29,788 nt of DNA, from positions 1 to 29,788 of the forward strand of contig CALDMH010000165.1 in assembly GCA_937915565.1 (NCBI GenBank). Direction: 5' to 3'. Shown here piece after piece: positions 22,899-29,788 of this stretch. The stretch is from an uncultured Clostridia bacterium (GTDB lineage: Bacteria > Bacillota > Clostridia > Christensenellales > Borkfalkiaceae). Below the pieces are notes generated by a model. It saw nothing but the letters and a program-made list of their open reading frames with translations, was not told where the DNA came from and ran no database searches. The translations under genes were made by a program, and so were the position numbers. Numbering within the stretch: the first letter of the stretch is position 1; every line of letters begins with the position of its first letter.

Positions 22899-23518
22899 TA
22901 AAAATATTAAAAAAACCGGTTGAGCCTATCGAGGCCAACTCGTACACGGTGATTGATACCGAAACTAAAAAGTGCCTGTTAATCGACTTCGGTGCGGACT
23001 TTTCACGTTTGATGACTGTTTGCGACAGCCTTGGTTTAACGGTTTGCGGCGCGCTTTTAACTCACGGGCATTTCGACCACGCGATGAGCGGATACCTCGC
23101 GAAAGACAGGGGCGTTAAGGTTTACGTTCCCGAGGGCGACGCGGAGATGCTTCATTCCGACGATAATCTTGCAAAGCGTTTCGGCGTTCAAGCACCGTTT
23201 TATTACGCAGATGAAATTCTTAAAGAGGGCGAAACGGAAATCGGCGGAATAAAGATAAAAGTCATTTCCACGCCGGGGCACACCGAAGGTTCGAGTTGTT
23301 TTTTGATTGACGGAAAGCTCTTCACGGGCGACACGCTTTTTTACGGCTCTTACGGAAACGTAAATTTCCCCGGCGGAAGTTTTGCGAAGATAAAGAATTC
23401 GATAAAGAATAAACTTTTCGCTCTCGACGGGGATTACGAGGTTTTCCCCGGTCACGGCGAAAACACGCCATTAAGTTACGAAAGGAAATATAATTATATA
23501 AACGATGATAACTACTGA
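22895..23518 (+). CDS. Metallo-beta-lactamase-fold hydrolase, glyoxalase II-like
   Basis: This 207-residue protein has the HxHxDH zinc motif in THGHFDHA (H57, H59, D61, H62), then H129 in STPGHTEGS, D146 in FTGDTLF and H187 in FPGHGE. It therefore has a full set of dinuclear metal ligands. The family includes glyoxalase II and other thioester or lactone hydrolases; the substrate here is unknown. It overlaps rel by four bases and hemZ by fourteen, so it is translationally tied to both. A small MBL protein next to rel is a frequent arrangement in Firmicutes. Confidence 0.9.
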   Translation: MIKILKKPVEPIEANSYTVIDTETKKCLLIDFGADFSRLMTVCDSLGLTVCGALLTHGHFDHAMSGYLAKDRGVKVYVPEGDAEMLHSDDNLAKRFGVQAPFYYADEILKEGETEIGGIKIKVISTPGHTEGSSCFLIDGKLFTGDTLFYGSYGNVNFPGGSFAKIKNSIKNKLFALDGDYEVFPGHGENTPLSYERKYNYINDDNY

Positions 23519-24863
23519 TATTCCTTGGCTCGAAGCCGAACTGTTGGAAGAAAGCAAGTTTTTTTCTACGATAAACGAAAATACGGAAATAATTCATTCG
23601 TCGAGGGAAGAAAACGGTTTTTTTCTCAACGAAATAACCGTAAACGGGAAGAAATACGGATACGCGGACAGGCACGATTATAACGGCGAACTCGAACATA
23701 AAAGATATTTGCGGCGTTATGCGAAGCTTGCGCTTTTTCTCGCGCTCACAGATTATACGGGCGAAAAGTCCGAGTGGGGAGCGTTGACAGGGATAAGACC
23801 CGTGAAATTTGCTTATTCCGAGGGCGAAAAATGGCGCGAAGCGATGCGTGACGAGATGCGCGTGTCCGAAGAAAAACTCGATATGGTCGGGAGGATAATC
23901 GAGGCGCAAAAGGGCATTTACGAGAAAAACGCCGACAATGCCGATTTTTTCGTCGGAATACCTTTTTGTCCGTCCCGCTGCGCGTATTGTTCTTTCGTTT
24001 CAAACGAAATCGGAAGAGAAAAGCAAGTTCCGGAATACGTCGCCGCATTGTGCCGCGAAATCGAAGCGACGAAACCTTTTTTTAAAGATTATCGCTCGTT
24101 TTACGTCGGCGGAGGCACGCCCGTATCGTTGCCGATTAAAGAACTTGAAAAAATTCTCAAAGCAATCGGTAAACCTCGCAAGGAATACACGGTTGAAGCG
24201 GGCAGGCCGGATTGCATAAACGACGAAGTGCTTGCTCTTCTCAAAGAATACGGAGTTACGAGAATTTGCGTAAATCCGCAAACGTTCAACGATAAAACGC
24301 TCGTCGAGATAGGCAGGAAGCACACCGCAAAGGATATTTTCGATAAGTACGCTTCTGCGAGGAAGTACGGTTTCGATATAAATATGGATTTAATCGCGGG
24401 CCTTCCGAACGAAAATTTAAACGATTTCAAATATAGTATAGACGCCGCCGCAGAGCTTAATCCGGAGAATATAACCGTGCATACCCTTTCGCTTAAAAAG
24501 GGCAGCGCGTTGAAGGAAAAAGTGGAAAGGCTTGCTCCCGGCGAGATAAAGAATATGATTGATTACTCGGCCTATAAGTTGATTAACTGCGGTTTTTCGC
24601 CTTATTATATGTATCGTCAGAAGTATATGGCGGGAAATCTGGAAAACACCGGTTACACGAAACGGGGCAAGGCCTGCGTTTATAACGTGGACGTTATGGA
24701 AGAAATTTCGTCCAATCCCGCGTGTGGCGCGAACGCCGTTTCAAAGAGACTTTTTCTTGCGGAGGACAGAATAGAAAGATACGGCGCGCCGAAAGACATA
24801 AAAACCTACGTTGAAAAAATCGACAAGATAATTTCCGATAAGACGAAATTTTTCGGCAAATAA
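23505..24863 (+). CDS. hemZ: Radical SAM protein HemZ, coproporphyrinogen III oxidase type
   Basis: This 452-residue radical SAM enzyme has the cluster motif C155-x3-C159-x2-C162 in PFCPSRCAYCSF, then FYVGGGTPVSL and DLIAGLPNE, typical of the HemN-like group. The long N-terminal part with GALTGIRPVK and the C-terminal PYYMYRQKYMAGNLENTGY mark the HemZ branch. HemZ is annotated as oxygen-independent coproporphyrinogen dehydrogenase. Many anaerobic Clostridia carry it without a heme pathway, and no other heme gene is in this window, so its true substrate is uncertain. The start overlaps the MBL gene by fourteen bases. A terminator follows. Confidence 0.9.
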   Translation: MITTDIPWLEAELLEESKFFSTINENTEIIHSSREENGFFLNEITVNGKKYGYADRHDYNGELEHKRYLRRYAKLALFLALTDYTGEKSEWGALTGIRPVKFAYSEGEKWREAMRDEMRVSEEKLDMVGRIIEAQKGIYEKNADNADFFVGIPFCPSRCAYCSFVSNEIGREKQVPEYVAALCREIEATKPFFKDYRSFYVGGGTPVSLPIKELEKILKAIGKPRKEYTVEAGRPDCINDEVLALLKEYGVTRICVNPQTFNDKTLVEIGRKHTAKDIFDKYASARKYGFDINMDLIAGLPNENLNDFKYSIDAAAELNPENITVHTLSLKKGSALKEKVERLAPGEIKNMIDYSAYKLINCGFSPYYMYRQKYMAGNLENTGYTKRGKACVYNVDVMEEISSNPACGANAVSKRLFLAEDRIERYGAPKDIKTYVEKIDKIISDKTKFFGK

Positions 24864-24894
24864 ACGATAAAACGATAAATACAAATAAAAATTG

Positions 24895-24926
24895 AGCAAT
24901 CGCAATGAAAACGATTGCTTTTTTTT
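24895..24926 (+). terminator. Rho-independent terminator after hemZ
   Basis: AGCAATCG (24895-24902) pairs with CGATTGCT (24912-24919), followed by a run of T to 24926. Confidence 0.88.
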
Positions 24927-24943
24927 ATTATATATGGTAATAT
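24915..24943 (+). promoter_or_regulatory. Possible promoter of rpsO
   Basis: TTGCTT (24915-24920), inside the terminator stem end, a 17-base spacer and TAATAT (24938-24943). The -35 match is moderate. It would give an 80-base leader. Confidence 0.4.
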
Positions 24944-24958
24944 AAATTCAGGCTCGTT

Positions 24959-24988
24959 GCGCAGTACGGCGAATACTCGACGCCGCGC
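24959..24988 (+). promoter_or_regulatory. Structured leader of rpsO, possible S15 target
   Basis: GCGC (24959-24962) and GGCG (24968-24971) pair with CGCC (24981-24984) and GCGC (24985-24988), with a five-base bulge AGTAC. The bulged helix ends about 27 bases before the AGGAGG of rpsO. S15 represses its own mRNA in several bacteria through such helices, but no specific motif is proven here. Confidence 0.35.
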
Positions 24989-25029
24989 TTCGCTTTGAAG
25001 TTATATTTCCATTCAGGAGGATAAACAAT

Positions 25030-25293
25030 ATGGAGAAAGAAAGAAAATCAGAGATTATCAACACTTACAAAAGACACGACGGCGACACCGGTTCGGCAGA
25101 GGTACAAATCGCTCTTTTAACCGAGAGAATCAATCACCTTAACGAACACCTTAAACTCAACAACAACGATAAACATTCTCGTCGCGGACTTTTGAAGATG
25201 GTTGGCCGCAGAAAGGGTATGCTCGATTATCTTAAATCTGTTGACATCGAAAAATACAGAGAGATTATCGCTAAACTCGGACTTAGAAAGTAA
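25030..25293 (+). CDS. rpsO: 30S ribosomal protein S15
   Basis: This 87-residue protein is close to the standard 88-89 residues. It binds the central domain of 16S rRNA early in small-subunit assembly and contacts the large subunit. Family signatures are HDGDTGSAEVQIALLTERINHLNEHLKLNNNDKHSRRGLLKMVGRR in pieces, with DTGSAEVQ (about 19-26) and KHSRRGLL (about 49-56). It ends YREIIAKLGLRK. SD AGGAGG lies before the ATG. The gene has its own terminator, so it is separated from pnp, its usual downstream neighbour. Confidence 0.98.
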   Translation: MEKERKSEIINTYKRHDGDTGSAEVQIALLTERINHLNEHLKLNNNDKHSRRGLLKMVGRRKGMLDYLKSVDIEKYREIIAKLGLRK

Positions 25294-25301
25294 AATCGCA
25301 G

Positions 25302-25328
25302 GGGAGTATATCAAATACTCCCTTTTTT
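25302..25328 (+). terminator. Rho-independent terminator of rpsO
   Basis: GGGAGTAT (25302-25309) pairs with ATACTCCC (25315-25322), followed by six T. Confidence 0.92.
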
Positions 25329-25370
25329 GCTATATAGTCGTCTGTGAGCGAGGGGAAATCGGGAAGCGTT

Positions 25371-25516
25371 TTTGCGGCGTAATCGCAATTTTAAAAGCGT
25401 CGTCGTTTTGCGGCGTAATCGTTATTTTAAAAACGATGTCGTATTTGCGGCGTAATCGTTATTTTGCGAAAAGTCGTCGGAAAACGTCGGCGTAATCGTT
25501 ATATTGCGAAACGACC
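25371..25516 (+). repeat. Degenerate tandem repeats upstream of pnp
   Basis: The core GGCGTAATCG starts at 25376, 25412, 25449 and 25489 (periods 36, 37 and 40), usually as GCGGCGTAATCGTTATTTT. Copies 1, 2 and 4 can each form a small hairpin, and the paired bases change together: CGC/GCG in copy 1, ATCGTT/AACGAT in copy 2, CGTT/AACG in copy 4. The rest of the gap from 25294 to 25650 has no gene. A GGACGCGTCC palindrome near 25612 lies shortly before the pnp SD. No clear promoter is visible. Confidence 0.7.
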
Positions 25517-25650
25517 GTGCGCGCGCGATTTTCCCGTCGCTTCTGATTTTAAAACGAAGTAATCGTTTTTCGTAAAATGCGGAAAGCGTTTCTGGGCGGA
25601 GCGAAAAAAGAAGGACGCGTCCGTCTTAAATCAGAGAAAAGGAGAACAAA

Positions 25651-27753
25651 ATGTTAGAAAACCACAAAGAATTCAAAACCTTAGTCGGCGGACGCGAAGT
25701 TACGATTGACGTTGGCAAATACGCTCAACAGGCAAACGGCTCGTGTATCGTCAAATGCGGTGAAACGATGGTTATGGTAAACGTAACTATGGCACCCGAA
25801 CCGAGAGCGGGAATGGATTTCTTCCCTCTTTCCGTAGATTATGAAGAAAAAATGTATTCCGTAGGAAAAATCCCCGGCGGATTCAAAAAGAGAGAGGGAA
25901 GGGCGAGCGATAAAGCAATCCTCGTTTCGAGGCTTATCGACAGACCTATCCGTCCGCTTTTCCCCAAGGGACTTTTCAACGACGTAACGGTTGTCGCAAC
26001 CGCGCTTTCGGTTGACCCCGATATAGCTCCCGAACCGCTTGCAATGCTCGGAAGTTCCGTTGCGCTCAGCATTTCGGATATTCCGTGGGCAGGGCCTACG
26101 GGCTCGGTGGTCGTAGGATTGGTTGACGGCGAGTACGTTATTAACCCCACCGTTGCGCAGAAAGAGAAGAGCACCCTTGCGCTTAACCTTTCGGGAACGA
26201 AGGACGCAATAATGATGGTTGAAGCCGGCGCAAAGGAAATCGACGACGAAGCTATGGTCGGAGCTATTCTTTTCGGCCACGAAGAAATCAAAAAGCAATG
26301 CGCTTTCATCGAAGAAATCGTTAAGGAATGCGGCAAGCCGAAGCTCGAAATGGAACTTTATCACGTTCCCGAAGATTTGGACGCAGCCGTTCGCGCTTAC
26401 GCAAGCGAGAAACTCGATTACGCTCTCGACACTTTCGACAGATTTGAAAGACAGAGCCGTCAGGACGCCGTCGAGAAGGATTGTCTCGAACATTTTGCGG
26501 AGCAGTTCCCCGATATGGCGAGAGAGATTAAGGATTCTCTTTATTATATCACGAAAGAAAAGGTCAGAGCGAAAATTACCAACAGCGGCGTAAGACCGGA
26601 CGGAAGGTCGCTCACCGAAATCAGGCCTATCTGGTGCGAACACGGAATTCTTCCGAGAGTTCACGGAAGCGCGGTGTTCACGAGAGGAATGACGCAGGTT
26701 ATGACGACCTGTACTTTGGGAACTATTTCCGAAGTTCAAAAACTCGAAGGCCTCGACAACGAGGAATATAAGAGATATATTCACCATTACAATATGCCCG
26801 GTTACGCTTCGGGCGAAGCCAAGCCTTTAAGAAGCCCCGGCAGGCGTGAAATCGGCCACGGTGCTTTGGCGGAAAGAGCACTTGAACCTATGATTCCGTC
26901 CGAGGACGAATTCCCTTACGCAATAAGGCTCGTTTCGGAAGTTCTTTCTTCCAACGGTTCGACGTCGCAGGCTTCCGTTTGCGGCTCGACGCTCGCTCTT
27001 ATGGACGCCGGCGTTCCCATTAAACGCCCCGTTGCGGGTATCGCTATGGGCCTTATAAAAGATACCGAAAGCGGTAAAATCTCCGTTCTTTCCGATATTC
27101 AGGGCTTGGAGGATTTCCTCGGCGATATGGATTTCAAGGTTGCCGGAACGGTAAACGGAATAACGGCTATCCAGATGGATATTAAAATTAAGGGTATCAG
27201 CGAAGAAATTCTTCGTAAGGCTATCAAGCAGGCAAACGAGGGCAGACATTTCATTCTCGGCAAAATGCTCGAATGTATCCCCGCTCCCAAGGCCGAGCTT
27301 TCCAAATACGCTCCGAAGATTATTTCCTTCAATATCAATACGGACAAGATTAAGGACGTTATCGGAAGCGGCGGAAAGACGATTAACAAGATTATCGACG
27401 AAACCGGCGTTAAAATCGATATTAACGAAGACGGTAAGGTTTGCATAGCCACTTACGGCGAGGACCTTTCGATGGCCGAAAAAGCCAAAGCTATGGTAAT
27501 GAGCATAGCGAGAGACCCCGAAGTCGGCGATATGTTTATTTCCACCGTCGTAAGAATTCTTCCCAAGGTCGGCGCATTCTGCGAACTTGCCCCCGGAAAA
27601 GACGGAATGATTCACATCTCCAAGATGAGCGAAAAGAGAATCAACTCCGTTGACGAGGTTCTTGCCATCGGCGACACCGTTAAGGTTGAAATCATCAAAA
27701 TCGGCGAGAAGGGTATAGACCTTAAACTTCTTGAAAAAATTTCCGAAAACTGA
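25651..27753 (+). CDS. pnp: Polyribonucleotide nucleotidyltransferase (PNPase)
   Basis: This 700-residue phosphorolytic 3'-5' exoribonuclease is the standard length. It has two RNase PH domains: the first starts about residue 10, with MAPEPRAGMDFFPLSVDYEEK and GRASDKAILVSRLIDRPIRPLFP in pieces; the second includes SGVRPDGRSLTEIRPI and the catalytic region SDIQGLEDFLGDMDFKVAGT. A KH domain follows, with IKDVIGSGGKTINKI at about 570-584, and then an S1 domain (about 622-695, GAFCELAPGKDGMIHIS). It degrades mRNA and may act in a degradosome. SD AAAAGGAGA lies before the ATG. The long repeat-bearing leader is a plausible place for post-transcriptional control. Confidence 0.98.
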   Translation: MLENHKEFKTLVGGREVTIDVGKYAQQANGSCIVKCGETMVMVNVTMAPEPRAGMDFFPLSVDYEEKMYSVGKIPGGFKKREGRASDKAILVSRLIDRPIRPLFPKGLFNDVTVVATALSVDPDIAPEPLAMLGSSVALSISDIPWAGPTGSVVVGLVDGEYVINPTVAQKEKSTLALNLSGTKDAIMMVEAGAKEIDDEAMVGAILFGHEEIKKQCAFIEEIVKECGKPKLEMELYHVPEDLDAAVRAYASEKLDYALDTFDRFERQSRQDAVEKDCLEHFAEQFPDMAREIKDSLYYITKEKVRAKITNSGVRPDGRSLTEIRPIWCEHGILPRVHGSAVFTRGMTQVMTTCTLGTISEVQKLEGLDNEEYKRYIHHYNMPGYASGEAKPLRSPGRREIGHGALAERALEPMIPSEDEFPYAIRLVSEVLSSNGSTSQASVCGSTLALMDAGVPIKRPVAGIAMGLIKDTESGKISVLSDIQGLEDFLGDMDFKVAGTVNGITAIQMDIKIKGISEEILRKAIKQANEGRHFILGKMLECIPAPKAELSKYAPKIISFNINTDKIKDVIGSGGKTINKIIDETGVKIDINEDGKVCIATYGEDLSMAEKAKAMVMSIARDPEVGDMFISTVVRILPKVGAFCELAPGKDGMIHISKMSEKRINSVDEVLAIGDTVKVEIIKIGEKGIDLKLLEKISEN

Positions 27754-27755
27754 TT

Positions 27756-27820
27756 AGTCGGCTTTAAAAACCGACTTTAAAAGTGGTCGTCACGGCCGTC
27801 GTCGCGGCGACCACTTTTAT
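27756..27820 (+). terminator. Double terminator after pnp
   Basis: First, AGTCGG (27756-27761) pairs with CCGACT (27771-27776), followed by TTT. Second, AAAAGTGGTCG (27779-27789) pairs with CGACCACTTTT (27808-27818). The second stem ends in T and is followed by ATATAAT. Its A/T flanks would let it work in both directions. Confidence 0.8.
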
Positions 27821-27916
27821 ATAATCGGCTGCCTGCTTATTTTTTAATAAGTCGGTCTATAAGTCGATTAAACCGAATATAATTAAATCATCAAATAGTT
27901 TTTTCGGAGCGTAACG

Positions 27917-28807
27917 ATGCAAATTGTCGACGTAATTTTGATTACGATAATCGGTATTATCGAGGGCGTCACGGAGTGGCTGCCGGTGTCGAGTACCGGA
28001 CATATGATGATTTTCGAGCATTTCTTTTCGGACGCGTTCACGGAAGGGTTCTTCACGAGCGATTTCAAAGATATGTTTGAATATCTGATTCAACTCGGCG
28101 CGATAATCGCCGTGATTTGCGTTTTTTGGAAAAGAGTTTTCCCTTTTTCGCTCGAAAAGCGCGAAAAAACGCTTAAAAACGGCGAAACCGTATTAAAAAC
28201 GGCGGTGATTTCCAATCCGTCGGTTTGGAAAACGTGGCTGAAAGTTTTGGTTGCGTGTATCCCTGCGGTAACCGCGCTCGTCGTGGATAAACTTTTCGAT
28301 AAGCTCGGCGCAACGGAAAAAATAATCGTCGTCGGCTCTATGCTCGTTTTGTACGGCGTGGCGTTTATCGTTATCGAGTACGTTAATAAAAACAAAAAGC
28401 CTCGGGTGGAAACCGTTGACGAAATGAGCCTTTTAAACGCCTTTTTGATAGGCTGTTTTCAGGTTCTTGCGGCTGTCCCGGGGACGTCGCGTTCGGGCGT
28501 TACGATAATCGGCGGGTTGATTCTCGGGCTTTCGAGAACTGCCGCGGCCGAATTTACGTTTTTCCTTGCGATACCCACTATGGTTGGGGCGAGCGGTTAT
28601 AAAATACTGAAATTCGTTTTAAACGGCGGAAAGATAACGACTCCGCAAATTTCCGCGCTTATTCTCGGAATGGTAATAGCGTTCGTCGTTTCTTTGGCCG
28701 TGATAAAGTTTTTAATGGATTTCGTGAAAAAACACGATTTCAGGCTGTTCGGCTGGTACAGAATCGCGCTCGGCGCGCTCGTTATAATTCTTTGCCTTGC
28801 CGTTTAA
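27917..28807 (+). CDS. uppP: Undecaprenyl-diphosphatase UppP (BacA)
   Basis: This 296-residue polytopic membrane protein recycles the lipid carrier of cell-wall synthesis by removing a phosphate from undecaprenyl diphosphate; extra copies give bacitracin resistance. Signature one is EGVTEWLPVSSTGH (16-29, with E16, E20 and H29). Signature two is VPGTSRSGVTI (187-197, with R192). Seven to eight hydrophobic segments fit the family. GGAG (27905-27908) is the SD. It follows the pnp terminators and appears to be a single gene; no strong promoter was found in the short gap. Confidence 0.96.
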   Translation: MQIVDVILITIIGIIEGVTEWLPVSSTGHMMIFEHFFSDAFTEGFFTSDFKDMFEYLIQLGAIIAVICVFWKRVFPFSLEKREKTLKNGETVLKTAVISNPSVWKTWLKVLVACIPAVTALVVDKLFDKLGATEKIIVVGSMLVLYGVAFIVIEYVNKNKKPRVETVDEMSLLNAFLIGCFQVLAAVPGTSRSGVTIIGGLILGLSRTAAAEFTFFLAIPTMVGASGYKILKFVLNGGKITTPQISALILGMVIAFVVSLAVIKFLMDFVKKHDFRLFGWYRIALGALVIILCLAV

Positions 28808-28977
28808 CGTTTTAGGTGTTTTCAACCGAAAAGATTTTCATACGAAAGCGATTCAGGAAATTTTGAGCGAAAAATTTAAAAAAACGAAGTAATTTTAAAG
28901 GGGAAAGGGTAGAAAAGAATAAGGTAAACGAGGGGAAAAGGGCGAGAAATAACCAAAACGGACGTTTAGAAATTCAA

Positions 28978-29788
28978 ATGAAAAAGAATTTTGAAATGAA
29001 TATGTGCGAAGGTAAAATCTTCGGCAAACTTATAATATATTCGATTCCGTTAGTTTTCACGAACGTACTGCAATTATTATTCAACGCGGCGGACGTTGCC
29101 GTGCTCGGTATATTCGTCAATGACGACGCCGTTGCGGCGGTCGGTTCGACGGGCGCGCTTATCAATCTGATAATCGGTTTGTTCGTGGGGCTGTCGGTAG
29201 GCGCAAACGTGCTCGTGGCGAAATTTGCGGGTGAGCAAAACGTCGACGCGGCGCATAAAACTGTCGGAACGTCGGTGATAGTAAGCTTTATCGCAGGGGT
29301 AATTCTGGCAATTTTCGGATTTTTCTTTGCGAGGACGTTTCTCGAATGGATGCAATGCGACCCCGAAGTTATCGATATGGCGGCGAAATATCTCAAAATA
29401 TATTTCCTCGGAATGCCGATAATGATGCTTTACAACTTCTGCGCCTCGATTTTAAGGGCCGTGGGCGACACGGTTCGTCCGCTCGTCTTTTTAACGATTG
29501 CGGGCGTGGTAAACGTCGGGCTTAACGTATTCTTTATTCTCGTTCTCGATAAAACCGTGGAGGGCGTTGCAATCGCTTCGGTCGTTTCGCAAGGTATATC
29601 GGCGGTGCTTTCGATAATAGTTTTGTTGCGCGGCAGGGGCTACGCAAGGCTCGATTTAAAAAAATTCAAAATTTACCTTCCGGAATTGAAGCAAATGGCG
29701 AGGATAGGTCTTCCCGCGGGGCTTCAAGGCTGCGTGTTTTCCGTTTCCAACGTGTTGATACAATCGACGATAAACACGTTTTCCAAAA
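28978..29788 (+). CDS. MATE-family efflux transporter, 3' end beyond the window
   Basis: About 270 residues are visible without a stop. KIFGKLIIYSIPLVFTNVLQLLFNAADVAVLG is the typical MATE start, and GLSVGANVLVAKFAGEQN, YFLGMPIMMLYNFCASILRAVGD and IARIGLPAGLQG-like text (QMARIGLPAGLQGCVFS) follow in family order. About seven of the usual twelve helices are present. MATE proteins export drugs or other small cations in exchange for Na+ or H+. The start could be 28978, 28996 or 29002; none has a strong SD. The 170 bases before it are purine-rich with several AGGGGAAA runs and no clear promoter. Confidence 0.9.
   Translation, partial: MKKNFEMNMCEGKIFGKLIIYSIPLVFTNVLQLLFNAADVAVLGIFVNDDAVAAVGSTGALINLIIGLFVGLSVGANVLVAKFAGEQNVDAAHKTVGTSVIVSFIAGVILAIFGFFFARTFLEWMQCDPEVIDMAAKYLKIYFLGMPIMMLYNFCASILRAVGDTVRPLVFLTIAGVVNVGLNVFFILVLDKTVEGVAIASVVSQGISAVLSIIVLLRGRGYARLDLKKFKIYLPELKQMARIGLPAGLQGCVFSVSNVLIQSTINTFSK

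Noticed and set aside
25371..25516. CRISPR array
   Set aside because: The units are degenerate, differ in length, and have no constant-length unique spacers; no cas genes are near.
25681..26787. 368-codon open frame opposite pnp
   Set aside because: It is antisense to a clear PNPase gene, has no SD or family motif, and reflects the codon bias of pnp.
1..29788. tRNA or rRNA genes, insertion sequences, prophage
   Set aside because: I saw no cloverleaf-like segments, rRNA signatures, transposase motifs or terminal inverted repeats with target duplications on either strand.

Overview
The window reads as chromosome of a Gram-positive, moderately AT-rich bacterium of the Clostridia type (inference). 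The grounds are lipoprotein signal peptides, near-consensus TTGaca-N17-TATAAT promoters, strong GGAGG-type Shine-Dalgarno (SD) sites, many rho-independent terminators, and the gene order ruvCAB-queA-tgt-yajC-secDF-recJ-rel-MBL-hemZ-rpsO-pnp. I cannot fix genus or family. Almost all genes are on the + strand; only a small XRE regulator at the left edge is on the - strand.

Left part (1-9300) is the accessory region. An XRE regulator diverges from a 659-residue Cys-rich, Ser-rich lipoprotein across two copies of a 21-bp palindrome; one copy lies between a perfect -35 and -10. Next is a TetR regulator with two 16-bp palindromic operators, a SAM methyltransferase, and a decayed C-terminal fragment of an alpha/beta hydrolase. 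A three-gene ABC importer of the tryptophan/tyrosine type (binding lipoprotein, permease, ATPase) follows. Its leader holds what looks like a complete ribosome-mediated attenuator: an 18-codon peptide with the run Phe-Tyr-Tyr-Phe-Tyr, an antiterminator, and a terminator with a T run. After it come a 466-base gap with a possible structured RNA and an HtrA-type protease lipoprotein.

Middle part (9300-18450) is housekeeping: Holliday junction processing (ruvC, ruvA, ruvB), queuosine tRNA modification (queA, tgt), and the Sec accessory complex (yajC, secD, secF). Between yajC and a small TIGR04086-type membrane protein sits a second, truncated SecD. It has only the extracytoplasmic head of SecD, about 78% identical to the intact neighbour, and carries a lipobox in place of the polytopic membrane domain. 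It has its own promoter, SD and terminator, and near-identical 28-bp direct repeats bracket it.

Right part (18450-29788) has recJ, the bifunctional (p)ppGpp enzyme rel, a metallo-beta-lactamase-fold hydrolase and hemZ in tight succession. Then come rpsO, a 357-base gap with degenerate 36-40 bp tandem repeats, pnp, uppP, and a MATE-family transporter cut by the window end.

The most interesting items are the Phe/Tyr attenuator on the ABC importer, the SecD-head lipoprotein, the candidate structured RNA at 7645-7863, and start regions of ruvC and tgt that look leaderless.
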